Source: an uncultured Alcaligenaceae bacterium
GTDB taxonomy: Bacteria; Pseudomonadota; Gammaproteobacteria; Burkholderiales; Burkholderiaceae_B
Direction: 5' to 3'
DNA length: 17,483 nt
NCBI GenBank assembly: GCA_937908115.1
Contig: CALEQZ010000022.1
Location: 1-17,483, forward strand
Positions 1 through 7,348 of the stretch are shown one piece after another. Position numbers and translations under genes: made by a program. The notes under the pieces are model-generated. The model made no database searches. It was not told where the DNA came from and saw nothing but the letters and a program-made list of their open reading frames with translations. The stretch's first letter is position 1. Every line of letters starts with the position of its first letter.

Positions 1-74
1 GGCCGCGCAGCGCCGAGGGCGACGGCGGCGCGGCCGGCGCGGGGTCGGCGGGCGCAGGGGGGCGCGCCGCATGA
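1..74 (+). CDS. C-terminal tail of an unidentified upstream gene (partial)
   Basis: The reading frame beginning at base 3 stays open to a TGA at 72-74, and nearly all its codons end in G or C. The TGA overlaps the ATG of the next gene (ATGA), the usual arrangement of translationally coupled genes. The visible 23 residues are Gly/Ala-rich and low in complexity, so the product cannot be named. It is probably the last part of a gene in the same operon as the three dehydrogenase genes that follow, possibly a transporter or another catabolic component, but that is a guess from context. The short length and high GC content also leave chance possible. Confidence 0.4.
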   Translation, partial: PRSAEGDGGAAGAGSAGAGGRAA

Positions 75-1192
75 AAGCACGCTCGTTCGACGTCGCCGTG
101 GTCGGCGGCGGCCTGGTCGGCATGGCGCTGGCCTACGGCATGGCGCGCATCGGCCGGTCGGTCGTGGTGCTGGACGAAGGCGACATCGCCTACCGTGCCT
201 CGCGCGGCAATTTCGGTCTGGTCTGGGTGCAGGGCAAGGGCCTGGGACTGAGCCCCTACAGCAACTGGACGCAGCGCTCGGCCGGCCTGTGGCCAGAGCT
301 GGCCGGACTGCTGGCCGCCGATGCGGGCGTGGACGTTTCGCTGGAGCAGCCCGGCGGCTTCCAGGTCTGCCTGTCCGAGGCAGAGATGCAGGCCAAGCTC
401 GACAGCATGGAGCGGCTGATGGCCCAGCCGGGCTTGGCGCGCTACGACTACCAGGTCTACGACAACGCGGCGCTGCGCCGCGTCTACCCGGGCATCGGCC
501 CGGAGGTCGTCGGCGGCACCTACACGCGGCTGGACGGGCACGTCAACGCGCTGCGCCTGTTCCGCGCCCTGCACGCGGCCGCGCAGCGCCACGGTGCCGA
601 CTACCGCCCGCAGGCGCGGGTCTCGTCGATAGACCGCGACGGCGGCGGCTTCCTGCTGCGCACGCCGCGCGGCGACGTCGCCGCCGGCCAGGTGGTGCTG
701 GCCGCCGGCCTGGACAATGCCCGCCTGGCCCCGCAGGTCGGCCTGGACGTGCCGGTGCGGCCGCAGCGCGGCCAGATCCTGGTGCTCGAGCGCATGCCGC
801 GCTTCATGGACTATCCCATCGTGACGCTGCGCCAGACCGACGAGGGCACCGTCCTGATCGGCGATTCCCTGGAGGAGGTGGGGCTGGACGACGCCGTGGG
901 CACGCCCGTGCTCGCCACGCTGGCCGACCGGGCCGCGCGCATCTTTCCGGCGCTGGCCCAGGCGCGCGTGGTGCGCATGTGGGGCGCCCTGCGGGTGATG
1001 AGCCCGGACGGTTTCCCCATCTACGGGCAGTCGGCCGCCATGCCGGGCGCCTTCGCCGCCACCTGCCATTCCGGCGTGACGCTGGCGGCCGTGCACGCGC
1101 TGGCGCTCGCGCCCAGGATCGCCGCCGGTTCGCTGGGCGACGACGTCTCCGCCTTTTCGATGGATCGCTTCGATGTTCAAAAGGATAGCTAG
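71..1192 (+). CDS. FAD-dependent oxidoreductase, HcnC / opine oxidase beta-subunit type
   Basis: A 373-residue protein of the D-amino-acid-oxidase (DAO) flavoprotein fold. Its N-terminus has the dinucleotide-binding motif GGGLVG at residues 12-17, followed by a beta strand ending in DE at 35-36 that would bind the FAD ribose. The C-terminal part (YGQS..., then CHSGVTLAA) resembles the region that closes the FAD site in this family. In HCN synthase, opine oxidase and D-hydroxyproline dehydrogenase, the equivalent subunit oxidises the amine or imino substrate and passes electrons to partner subunits. The start is the ATG that overlaps the previous TGA, with a G-rich ribosome-binding stretch just upstream. 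The gene overlaps the ferredoxin-like gene by 20 bp, which implies co-translation. The substrate cannot be read from sequence; an amino- or imino-acid substrate is more likely than cyanogenesis, since HcnC-like annotation is often transferred loosely. Confidence 0.85.
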   Translation: MKARSFDVAVVGGGLVGMALAYGMARIGRSVVVLDEGDIAYRASRGNFGLVWVQGKGLGLSPYSNWTQRSAGLWPELAGLLAADAGVDVSLEQPGGFQVCLSEAEMQAKLDSMERLMAQPGLARYDYQVYDNAALRRVYPGIGPEVVGGTYTRLDGHVNALRLFRALHAAAQRHGADYRPQARVSSIDRDGGGFLLRTPRGDVAAGQVVLAAGLDNARLAPQVGLDVPVRPQRGQILVLERMPRFMDYPIVTLRQTDEGTVLIGDSLEEVGLDDAVGTPVLATLADRAARIFPALAQARVVRMWGALRVMSPDGFPIYGQSAAMPGAFAATCHSGVTLAAVHALALAPRIAAGSLGDDVSAFSMDRFDVQKDS

Positions 1193-1511
1193 CACCGGTC
1201 CCGCCAGGCCGGCCCAGCCCGGGCCCGCCGGGGAGGTCCCGTTCACTTTCGACGGCCGTTCCATGGCCGGCGCGCCCGGCGACACCGTGGCCGCGGCGCT
1301 GCTGGCCAACGGCGTGCGCGCGGGCCGGCGCACGCCGGTCGGCGGCAGCCCCCGGGGACCCTATTGCATGATGGGCGTGTGCTTCGACTGCCTGGTCACG
1401 ATAGACGGGGCAGCCAACCAGCAGGGCTGCATGATCCCCCTGCGCGCCGGCATGCAGGTGCGCACCCAGCCGCGGCCCAGGCCGCTGCAGGCGCTGGAGG
1501 AGCAGGCATGA
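1173..1511 (+). CDS. (2Fe-2S)-binding small subunit, HcnA-like
   Basis: A 112-residue plant-type ferredoxin-like protein. Four cysteines at 65, 70, 73 and 86 form a C-x4-C-x2-C-x12-C pattern (core PYCMMGVCFDC), the ligand set of the [2Fe-2S] cluster in small subunits of HcnA, the SoxA N-terminal domain and D-hydroxyproline dehydrogenase. The family role is electron transfer between the two flavoprotein subunits of a cytoplasmic or membrane-associated dehydrogenase. The ATG at 1173 lies inside the end of the preceding flavoprotein gene, and the TGA overlaps the ATG of the next gene (ATGA at 1508-1511). All three genes are therefore likely made in fixed proportion from one transcript. The proline-rich stretch at residues 10-20 is unremarkable. 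Length and motif agree well with the family. Confidence 0.85.
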   Translation: MFKRIASTGPARPAQPGPAGEVPFTFDGRSMAGAPGDTVAAALLANGVRAGRRTPVGGSPRGPYCMMGVCFDCLVTIDGAANQQGCMIPLRAGMQVRTQPRPRPLQALEEQA

Positions 1512-2962
1512 CCGTGGACGACGCACAGCGCTACGACGTGGTGGTGATCGGTGCCGGTCCCGCCGGCATGGCGGCTGCCGCCGGCTGCGCAGGCCAGGGC
1601 CTGGCGACCCTGCTGCTGGACGAGCAGCAGGCGCCCGGCGGCCAGATCTACCGCGGCATTACGGGCACGCCGGTGCGCGAGCGCCGCGTGCTCGGAGAGG
1701 ACTACTGGCACGGCCAGGAACTGGTCGAGCGCCTGTCGGCCAGCGACGCGCGGGTGGAACAGGCCAGCACGGTCTGGTCGGTGCTGCCGGACGAGGCGGG
1801 CGAGGGCTGGCAGGTCGGCGTCAGCCGCGCAGGCCGGGCGCGCCTGGTCAGGGCGCGCCGCGTCGTCGTCGCCACGGGCGCGCTGGAGCGCCCCTTCCCG
1901 GTGCCCGGCTGGACGCTGCCGGGCGTCATGACCGCCGGCGCGGCGCAGATACTGCTCAAGACCGCCGGCCTGGCGCCGGCAGGCAGGGTAGTCCTGGCCG
2001 GCACGGGCCCGCTGCTGTACCTGCTGGCCGCTCAACTGGCGCGCGCCGGCGCGAAGATGGACCTGATGCTGGACACCACGCCCGGCGGCCGGTGGCGCAG
2101 CGCCTGGCGGCATGCGCCCGGCTTCCTGCTGTCGCCCTACCTGGCCAAGGGACTGGCCATCTACCGCGAGGCCGTCGCGCGCGTGCCGGTGATCCGCGGC
2201 GTGACCGCCGTCGAGGCGCTGGGCGGGGAGGGCCTGGCGCGGGTGCGCTACGCGCGCGGCGGGCGCAGCGAGACCGTGGCCGCCGACACCCTGCTGCTGC
2301 ACCAGGGTGTGATCCCCAACACCAACCTGACGCGGGCGCTGGGTTGCGCACACGACTGGGATCCCGCGCAGCGCTGCTTCGTCGTCAGGCGCGACGCCTG
2401 GGGGGCGGCCAGCGTGCCGGGGGTGAGCGTGGCCGGCGACGGCGCGGCCATAGGCGGGGCGCGCGTGGCCGAGATCGAGGGCGGGATCGCCGCCCTGGGC
2501 GCCGCCTGCGGGCTGGGGGCCATCGATGCTGCGCGGCGCGACGCCCTGGCGGCGCCGCTGCGCCGCGAGCTGGCGCGCTGGGGGCGGGGCCGGGCCTTCA
2601 TCGACGCCATGTACCTGCCGGGCCGGGCCTTTCTGGTGCCCGAGGGGGACACCATCGTCTGCCGTTGCGAGGAAGTCACAGCCGCCCAGGTGGCCGAGGC
2701 GGCCCGCCTGGGCGCGGCCGGCCCCAACCAGGTCAAGAGCTTCCTGCGCTGCGGCATGGGCCCTTGCCAGGGCCGGTTGTGCGGGGCGACGGTCACCGAG
2801 ATCATCGCCAGCGTGCGCCGGGCCCCGCCCGGCGAGGTGGGCGCCTACCGCACCCGTTTCCCGGTCAAGCCGCTGACCCTGGGCGAGCTCGCCGCCATGC
2901 CCCAGACGCCGGCTTCCGTCCAGGCGGTCGTGCGCCTGCCCGCCGCCAAGCCGGGATCGTAG
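1508..2962 (+). CDS. FAD/NAD(P)-dependent oxidoreductase with BFD-like [2Fe-2S] domain, HcnB / opine oxidase alpha-subunit type
   Basis: A 484-residue protein. The FAD-binding motif GAGPAG is at 15-20, the second dinucleotide-binding region (LAGTGPL) near 163-169, and the pyridine-nucleotide-disulphide-oxidoreductase signature SVAGDGAAIGG near 307-317. The C-terminal third carries CRCEE (Cys385, Cys387) and RCGMGPCQGRLC (Cys415, Cys420, Cys425). The CxC-x32-C-x4-C spacing is that of the BFD-like [2Fe-2S] domain in HcnB, opine oxidase subunit A and hydroxyproline dehydrogenase alpha subunits. The ATG at 1508 was chosen because it gives the standard N-terminus directly before the FAD motif and overlaps the previous stop; a longer open frame starting at 1364 would run through the ferredoxin gene. 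It is the last gene of the metabolic operon, and no terminator is visible after it. The promoter of the ribosomal cluster begins within 20 bp of its stop. Confidence 0.87.
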   Translation: MTVDDAQRYDVVVIGAGPAGMAAAAGCAGQGLATLLLDEQQAPGGQIYRGITGTPVRERRVLGEDYWHGQELVERLSASDARVEQASTVWSVLPDEAGEGWQVGVSRAGRARLVRARRVVVATGALERPFPVPGWTLPGVMTAGAAQILLKTAGLAPAGRVVLAGTGPLLYLLAAQLARAGAKMDLMLDTTPGGRWRSAWRHAPGFLLSPYLAKGLAIYREAVARVPVIRGVTAVEALGGEGLARVRYARGGRSETVAADTLLLHQGVIPNTNLTRALGCAHDWDPAQRCFVVRRDAWGAASVPGVSVAGDGAAIGGARVAEIEGGIAALGAACGLGAIDAARRDALAAPLRRELARWGRGRAFIDAMYLPGRAFLVPEGDTIVCRCEEVTAAQVAEAARLGAAGPNQVKSFLRCGMGPCQGRLCGATVTEIIASVRRAPPGEVGAYRTRFPVKPLTLGELAAMPQTPASVQAVVRLPAAKPGS

Positions 2963-2981
2963 CGTGGCGAATCACGACGAC

Positions 2982-3010
2982 TTGCGTCGGCTGGCTTTAC
3001 GCGATAGAAT
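2982..3010 (+). promoter_or_regulatory. Predicted sigma-70-type promoter for the rplN cluster
   Basis: TTGCGT (2982-2987) and TAGAAT (3005-3010) are separated by 17 bp. The -10 box matches the TATAAT consensus at five of six positions; the -35 box matches at only three of six. The -10 is followed by TTGCGGCTT, the kind of sequence seen after -10 boxes of strong ribosomal promoters in beta-proteobacteria. The predicted start is near 3017. It is the only good candidate between the dehydrogenase operon and rplN. Confidence 0.55.
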
Positions 3011-3016
3011 TTGCGG

Positions 3017-3250
3017 CTTACCCGAGATTTGCCAACCCTTTTTGCCGCATCGCAAGCGTTCTTGTGGGCCGGCCAAGGGTTTTACAGGCTGCGTATGCAG
3101 GCATGCAGGCGGCTTGTGCGGGCAGGTCGCGGGGAAGTCCGCTGGAATTCAACCCAGGGCGCGAAGCGCCTGACGGGACCAAAACTGGCCGGAAGCGGTC
3201 CTGCCTTCTTGGGCGGGGCATCATCTGGTTAAGTTGGAACAGGAAAAAAC
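3017..3250 (+). promoter_or_regulatory. Long 5' leader of the rplN cluster with possible hairpins
   Basis: About 230 nt lie between the predicted transcription start and the rplN ATG. No convincing gene is present: short frames exist, but without good codon bias or start signals. Visible pairing includes GGCGC-GAA-GCGCC (3158-3170), GGACC (3176-3180) with GGTCC (3197-3201), and CCTGCC (3200-3205) with GGCGGG (3212-3217, one G-U pair). The last two compete for the bases at 3200-3201, so alternative folds are possible. The segment ends in a purine-rich ribosome-binding site (AGGAAAAAAC) just before the ATG. A regulatory role is inferred only from length and structure. Confidence 0.4.
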
Positions 3251-3619
3251 ATGATCCAAATGCAGACCACGCTGGACGTGGCCGACAACACCGGTGCGCG
3301 TGCCGTCATGTGCATCAAGGTGCTCGGCGGTTCCAAGCGCCGTTATGCCGGCATCGGCGACATCATCAAGGTGAGCGTCAAGGATGCGGCTCCGCGCGGG
3401 CGCGTCAAGAAAGGCGAAATCTACAACGCGGTCGTCGTGCGCACCGCCAAGGGCGTGCGCCGCAAGGACGGCTCGCTGATCCGGTTCGGCAGCAACGCTG
3501 CCGTGTTGCTCAACTCGAAGCTGGAGCCGATCGGCACCCGCATCTTCGGCCCGGTCACGCGCGAGCTACGTACCGAGCGCTTCATGAAGATCGTGTCGCT
3601 GGCGCCGGAAGTGCTGTAA
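3251..3619 (+). CDS. rplN: 50S ribosomal protein L14
   Basis: A 122-residue protein, near-identical in layout to E. coli L14 (123 residues). It starts MIQMQTTLDVADNTGAR and ends with the highly conserved RIFGPVTREL...KIVSLAPEVL. L14 binds 23S rRNA on the subunit interface beside L19 and contacts 16S rRNA in the joined ribosome; ribosome-silencing factor RsfS also docks on it in other bacteria. The ATG at 3251 follows an AGGA-type site. It is the first ribosomal gene in the window. In most bacteria rpsQ lies directly before rplN, but here the upstream neighbour is an unrelated dehydrogenase gene 288 bp away, so rplN has its own promoter and leader. rplX follows after 10 bp. Confidence 0.98.
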   Translation: MIQMQTTLDVADNTGARAVMCIKVLGGSKRRYAGIGDIIKVSVKDAAPRGRVKKGEIYNAVVVRTAKGVRRKDGSLIRFGSNAAVLLNSKLEPIGTRIFGPVTRELRTERFMKIVSLAPEVL

Positions 3620-3629
3620 GGAGCCCACG

Positions 3630-3950
3630 ATGAACAAGATTCGCAAAGGCGACGAAGTCATCGTCCTGACCGGCCGCGACAAGAAGCGTCGCGGCATCGT
3701 GCTGGCTCGCGTCGGCGCCGAGCACGTGCTGGTCGAAGGCGTGAACGTCGTCAAGAAGCACACCCGTCCCAACCCGATGACCAACAACCCTGGCGGCATC
3801 GTGGAAAAGACCATGCCGATCCATATTTCCAACGTGGCGCTGTTCAATCCCGCCACGGGGCGCGCCGATCGCGTCGCCATCAAGGAAATCGACGGGCGCA
3901 AGGTGCGGGTGTTCCGCTCCAATGGTGCCGTTGTCGGCGCCAAGGCCTAA
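3630..3950 (+). CDS. rplX: 50S ribosomal protein L24
   Basis: A 106-residue protein with the N-terminal KOW motif typical of L24 (KIRKGDEVIVLTGRDKKRRG, residues 3-22) and the following VEGVNVVKKHTRPN segment. L24 initiates early assembly of the large subunit by binding the 5' region of 23S rRNA, and sits near the peptide exit tunnel. A consensus AAGGAG lies upstream of the ATG. The gene is separated from rplN by 10 bp and from rplE by 13 bp, as expected for co-transcription in the spc cluster. Nothing unusual is seen. Confidence 0.98.
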   Translation: MNKIRKGDEVIVLTGRDKKRRGIVLARVGAEHVLVEGVNVVKKHTRPNPMTNNPGGIVEKTMPIHISNVALFNPATGRADRVAIKEIDGRKVRVFRSNGAVVGAKA

Positions 3951-3963
3951 GGAGCTTCAGCAA

Positions 3964-4503
3964 ATGGCTCGTCTGCAACAGTTTTATCAGGAAAAGGTCG
4001 TTCCCGACCTGAAGGCCAAGTTCGGCTACAAGAGCGTGATGGAAGTGCCGCGCATCACCAAGATCACCCTGAACATGGGTGTCTCGGAAGCCGTGGCCGA
4101 CCGCAAGGTCATCGAGCACGCGGTCAACGACCTGACCAAGATCGCCGGCCAAAAGGCCGTGGTCACCAAGACCCGCAAGGCCATCGCCGGCTTCAAGATC
4201 CGCGAGAACTACCCGATCGGCTGCATGGTCACCCTGCGCGGGCGTCGCATGTACGAATTCCTGGATCGCCTGGTGTCGATCGCGCTGCCGCGCGTGCGCG
4301 ACTTCCGCGGCGTGTCCGGCCGGGCCTTCGACGGCCGCGGCAACTACAACGTCGGGGTCAAGGAACAGATCATCTTCCCCGAAATCGAGTACGACAAGAT
4401 CGACGCGCTGCGTGGGCTGAACATCAGCATCACCACCACCGCCAAGACCGACGAAGAAGCCAAGGCGCTGCTGTCTGCGTTCAGCTTCCCGTTCCGCAAT
4501 TAA
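3964..4503 (+). CDS. rplE: 50S ribosomal protein L5
   Basis: A 179-residue protein, the same length as E. coli L5. Recognisable blocks are the PRITKITLNMGVSEA segment, RKAIAGFKIRENYPIGC, the RVRDFRGVSG region and the C-terminal SFPFRN. L5 binds 5S rRNA and contacts P-site tRNA and the small subunit through bridge B1b. The ATG at 3964 (MARLQQFYQEK) was chosen over an upstream in-frame start at 3922 because AAGGAG precedes it and the N-terminus matches the family. In E. coli the repressor site of S8 lies on the mRNA at this gene's start; whether the site is conserved here was not determined. Confidence 0.98.
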   Translation: MARLQQFYQEKVVPDLKAKFGYKSVMEVPRITKITLNMGVSEAVADRKVIEHAVNDLTKIAGQKAVVTKTRKAIAGFKIRENYPIGCMVTLRGRRMYEFLDRLVSIALPRVRDFRGVSGRAFDGRGNYNVGVKEQIIFPEIEYDKIDALRGLNISITTTAKTDEEAKALLSAFSFPFRN

Positions 4504-4514
4504 GGGGCGACGAC

Positions 4515-4820
4515 GTGGCCAAACTTTCTCTGATCAATCGCGATATCAAGCGCGCCAAGCTGGTTGAAAAGTACGCCGCCAAGCGTGCCGCCCTCAAGGC
4601 GATCATCAACGATGCTTCCAAGTCCGACGAGGAGCGCTACCAAGCCCGGCTGCAGCTGCAGAAGCTGCCGCGCAATGCCAACCCCACCCGCCAGCGCAAC
4701 CGTTGCGTGGTGACCGGCCGCCCGCGCGGCGTGTTCCGCAAGTTCGGCCTGGCCCGTCACAAGCTGCGCGAGATGGCGATGAGGGGCGAAGTGCCCGGCG
4801 TCATCAAGGCCAGCTGGTAG
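4515..4820 (+). CDS. rpsN: 30S ribosomal protein S14 (zinc-independent form)
   Basis: A 101-residue protein with GTG start. The C-terminal half holds the universal RNRCVVTGRPRGVFRKFGLARHK-type segment ending in GVIKASW. Only one cysteine is present, so this is the long form lacking the CxxC...CxxC zinc ribbon of the short S14 types. S14 assembles late into the 30S head next to S3 and S10. The GTG is preceded by AAGGGG overlapping the rplE stop. It sits between rplE and rpsH, as in other proteobacteria. Confidence 0.98.
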   Translation: MAKLSLINRDIKRAKLVEKYAAKRAALKAIINDASKSDEERYQARLQLQKLPRNANPTRQRNRCVVTGRPRGVFRKFGLARHKLREMAMRGEVPGVIKASW

Positions 4821-4831
4821 GAGAATAAAAC

Positions 4832-5227
4832 ATGAGCATGAGCGATCCCATCGCCGATATGCTGACGCGCATCCGCAATGCGCAGCAGGTGGACAAGCCC
4901 ACGGTGACGATGCCTTCGTCCAAGCTGAAGGTGTCCATCGCCCAGGTGTTGCGCGACGAAGGCTATATCGAAGGCTTCGAAGTCAAGGGCGATCCCGCCA
5001 AGCCTGAGCTGGAAATCACCCTCAAGTACTACGCCGGCCGTCCCGTGATCGAGCGCATCGAGCGCGTCTCGCGTCCCGGCCTGCGCATCTACAAGGGCCG
5101 CAGCAACATTCCTCAGGTCATGAACGGCCTGGGCGTGGCCATCGTGTCGACCTCGCGCGGCGTGATGACGGACCGCAAGGCCCGCGCCACCGGCGTCGGC
5201 GGCGAAATCCTGTGCTACGTGGCCTAA
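4832..5227 (+). CDS. rpsH: 30S ribosomal protein S8
   Basis: A 131-residue protein with DPIADMLTRIRNAQ near the N-terminus and the C-terminal S8 signature GLGVAIVSTSRGVMTDRKAR. S8 binds helix 21 of 16S rRNA as a primary assembly protein, and in E. coli represses translation of the spc operon by binding rplE mRNA. Two ATGs (4832, 4838) lie in frame; the first is better placed relative to TAGGAG and gives MSMSDP. The gene is separated by 11 bp from rpsN and by 10 bp from rplF. Confidence 0.98.
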   Translation: MSMSDPIADMLTRIRNAQQVDKPTVTMPSSKLKVSIAQVLRDEGYIEGFEVKGDPAKPELEITLKYYAGRPVIERIERVSRPGLRIYKGRSNIPQVMNGLGVAIVSTSRGVMTDRKARATGVGGEILCYVA

Positions 5228-5237
5228 GGAGAACCGT

Positions 5238-5771
5238 ATGTCACGTATCGCCAAGTATCCGGTCGAGCTGCCCAAGGGCGTCGAAGCCAACATCACCCAG
5301 GACCAAATCACGGTCAAGGGGCCGCTGGGCACGCTGACGCAAGCGCTGTCGAACGACGTCACCGTCGCGCTCGACAACGGCAAGCTGACGTTCGCCGCTG
5401 CCAACGATTCGCGCCAAGCCAAGGCCATGTCCGGCACGATGCGCGCGCTGGTCAACAACATGGTCACCGGCGTGAGCAAGGGCTTCGAGCGCAAGCTGAC
5501 CCTGGTCGGCGTGGGTTATCGCGCCCAGGTCCAGGGCGACGCGCTGAAGCTGCAGCTGGGTTTTTCGCACGACATCGTGCACAAGATGCCTGCCGGTGTG
5601 AAGGTCGAGTGCCCCTCGCAGACGGAAATCGTCGTCAAGGGCGCCGACAAGCAGGTCGTGGGCCAGGTGGCCGCCGATATCCGTGCCTACCGCCGTCCCG
5701 AGCCCTACAAGGGCAAGGGCGTGCGTTATGCCGATGAGCGCGTGGTCATCAAGGAAACCAAGAAGAAGTAA
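5238..5771 (+). CDS. rplF: 50S ribosomal protein L6
   Basis: A 177-residue protein, the usual length. It has the two repeated L6 domains, the LVGVGYRAQ segment in the middle and the C-terminal signature RRPEPYKGKGVRYADE. L6 lies at the base of the L7/L12 stalk near the sarcin-ricin loop and the GTPase centre. The start has a consensus AAGGAG. The gene ends in the lysine-rich ETKKK typical of the family. A 21-bp spacer leads to rplR. Confidence 0.98.
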   Translation: MSRIAKYPVELPKGVEANITQDQITVKGPLGTLTQALSNDVTVALDNGKLTFAAANDSRQAKAMSGTMRALVNNMVTGVSKGFERKLTLVGVGYRAQVQGDALKLQLGFSHDIVHKMPAGVKVECPSQTEIVVKGADKQVVGQVAADIRAYRRPEPYKGKGVRYADERVVIKETKKK

Positions 5772-5792
5772 CCGGCCAGGCAAGGACGAATC

Positions 5793-6158
5793 ATGGACAA
5801 GAAACTCTCCCGTTTGCGTCGTGCGGTGCCGACCCGTCGCAAGATCGCCGAGCTGCGAGTCAATCGCCTCACGGTCTTTCGCTCGAACCAGCATATCTAC
5901 GCGAGCATCATTTCGCCGGAAGGCAATCGCGTGCTGGTCAGCGCCTCCACGCAGGAGCCCGAAGTGCGCCAGCAGCTGGCCGGCAAGAGCGGCGGCGGCG
6001 GCAATGTGGCCGCGGCAGCCCTGATCGGCAAGCGTGTGGCCGAAAAGGCCAAGGCCGCCGGCATCGAGACGGTTGCCTTCGACCGCTCGGGCTTCCGTTA
6101 CCACGGCCGGGTCAAGGCGCTGGCCGAGGCCGCGCGCGAAGCCGGCCTGAAGTTCTAA
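5793..6158 (+). CDS. rplR: 50S ribosomal protein L18
   Basis: A 121-residue protein with a basic N-terminus (KLSRLRRAVPTRRK), the LTVFRSNQHIYASII strand and the C-terminal FDRSGFRYHGRVKALAEAAREAGLKF typical of L18 (seen in part). L18 binds 5S rRNA together with L5 and L25 and anchors it in the central protuberance. It is slightly longer than E. coli L18 (117) because of an insert around GKSGGGGN (residues about 65-72), a small variation in a surface loop. The ATG is preceded by AAGGA. Confidence 0.97.
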   Translation: MDKKLSRLRRAVPTRRKIAELRVNRLTVFRSNQHIYASIISPEGNRVLVSASTQEPEVRQQLAGKSGGGGNVAAAALIGKRVAEKAKAAGIETVAFDRSGFRYHGRVKALAEAAREAGLKF

Positions 6159-6173
6159 GCGAGGAATTGGCAA

Positions 6174-6695
6174 ATGGCTAAAGTACAAGGCAAGGGCGCC
6201 GCGGACCAGGAGCGTGACGACGGCCTTCGCGAAAAGATGATCGCGGTCAACCGCGTCAGCAAGGTCGTCAAGGGCGGCCGTACGATGAGCTTCGCTGCCC
6301 TGACCGTGGTCGGCGACGGCGACGGCCGCATCGGCATGGGCAAGGGCAAGGCCCGCGAAGTGCCCGTGGCCGTGCAAAAGGCGATGGAGCAAGCCCGCCG
6401 CAACCTGTTCAAGGTGTCGCTGAAGAACGGCACGCTGCACCACTCGGTGGTCGGCAAGCATGGCGCCTCGACGGTGCTGATCTCGCCGGCGGCCGAAGGT
6501 ACCGGCGTGATCGCCGGCGGCCCCATGCGCGCCATCTTCGAAGTGATGGGCGTGCGCAACGTCGTCGCCAAGAGCCTGGGCTCGAGCAATCCCTACAACT
6601 TGGTGCGTGCCACGCTCAACGGCCTGCGCGCATCGCTGACCCCCGCGGAAGTTGCCGCCAAGCGCGGCAAGACCGTCGAGGAAATCCTGGGGTAA
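6174..6695 (+). CDS. rpsE: 30S ribosomal protein S5
   Basis: A 173-residue protein with the S5 double-stranded-RNA-binding fold. NRVSKVVKGGRTMSF (residues 26-40) contains the loop where spectinomycin-resistance changes arise in other bacteria. GMGKGKAREVPVAVQKA (54-70) and GSSNPYNLVRATLNGL (136-151) are family signatures. S5 lies on the solvent side of the 30S subunit next to S4 and S8 and contributes to decoding fidelity and mRNA unwinding. A GAGGA site precedes the ATG. The stop is followed after 3 bp by rpmD, so the two are probably translationally coupled. Confidence 0.98.
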   Translation: MAKVQGKGAADQERDDGLREKMIAVNRVSKVVKGGRTMSFAALTVVGDGDGRIGMGKGKAREVPVAVQKAMEQARRNLFKVSLKNGTLHHSVVGKHGASTVLISPAAEGTGVIAGGPMRAIFEVMGVRNVVAKSLGSSNPYNLVRATLNGLRASLTPAEVAAKRGKTVEEILG

Positions 6696-6698
6696 GTC

Positions 6699-6884
6699 AT
6701 GGCACAGAAACAGATCAAGGTGACCCTGGTGCGTTCGGTCATCGGCACCAAGCAATCCCACCGCGAAACCGTGCGCGGCCTGGGGCTGCGCCGGGTCAAC
6801 AGCTCCCGTGTGCTGCCCGATACGCCCGAGGTGCGCGGCATGATCCGCAAGGTGGACTATCTCGTCAGCGTTTCGGACGCCTGA
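6699..6884 (+). CDS. rpmD: 50S ribosomal protein L30
   Basis: A 61-residue protein, normal for bacterial L30, with IKVTLVRSVIGTKQSHRETV and GLGLRRVNSSRV segments. L30 is a small globular large-subunit protein that contacts 23S rRNA domains II and V and is non-essential in some species. Its ribosome-binding purines lie within the last codons and stop of rpsE (GGGGTAAG), consistent with coupling. rplO follows after 10 bp. Confidence 0.97.
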   Translation: MAQKQIKVTLVRSVIGTKQSHRETVRGLGLRRVNSSRVLPDTPEVRGMIRKVDYLVSVSDA

Positions 6885-6894
6885 AGGAATCGCG

Positions 6895-7335
6895 ATGTCG
6901 GAAATCCAACTCAATACGCTCAAGCCTGCTGAAGGCTCCAAGCATGCCAAGCGGCGTGTCGGCCGTGGCATCGGCTCGGGCCTGGGCAAGACCGCCGGCC
7001 GTGGCCACAAGGGCCAGAAGTCCCGCTCCGGCGGCTTCCACAAGGTGGGCTTCGAAGGCGGCCAAATGCCGCTGCAGCGCCGCCTGCCCAAGCGCGGCTT
7101 CAAGTCGCTGGGCCGGCACCTGTACGCCGAGGTGCGCCTGTCCGACCTGCAGGCCCTGCCCGTCGACGAGATCGACGTCCAGGTGCTCAAGCAGGCCGGC
7201 GTGATCGGCCAATCGGTGCGCTACGCCAAGGTCATCAAGTCGGGCGAACTCACCCGCAAGGTCACGCTCAAGGGCGTTTCGGCCACGGCCGGCGCGCGCG
7301 CGGCGATCGAAGCGGCCGGCGGTTCGCTGGCCTGA
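6895..7335 (+). CDS. rplO: 50S ribosomal protein L15
   Basis: A 146-residue protein. The N-terminal RNA-binding extension, rich in Gly, Arg and Lys (VGRGIGSGLGKTAGRGHKGQ, residues 22-41), and the GGQMPLQRRLPKRGF segment are diagnostic. L15 is a late-assembly protein that threads its long N-terminal tail into 23S rRNA. The ATG has a GAAGGAA site and the spacing to rpmD is 10 bp. secY follows 13 bp downstream, the classical order. Confidence 0.98.
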   Translation: MSEIQLNTLKPAEGSKHAKRRVGRGIGSGLGKTAGRGHKGQKSRSGGFHKVGFEGGQMPLQRRLPKRGFKSLGRHLYAEVRLSDLQALPVDEIDVQVLKQAGVIGQSVRYAKVIKSGELTRKVTLKGVSATAGARAAIEAAGGSLA

Positions 7336-7348
7336 GACGGAGTGACGA

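Noticed and set aside
1364..1507. Upstream extension of the HcnB-like gene
   Set aside because: The extension lies out of frame inside the ferredoxin gene. The ATG at 1508 gives the standard start and an ATGA overlap.
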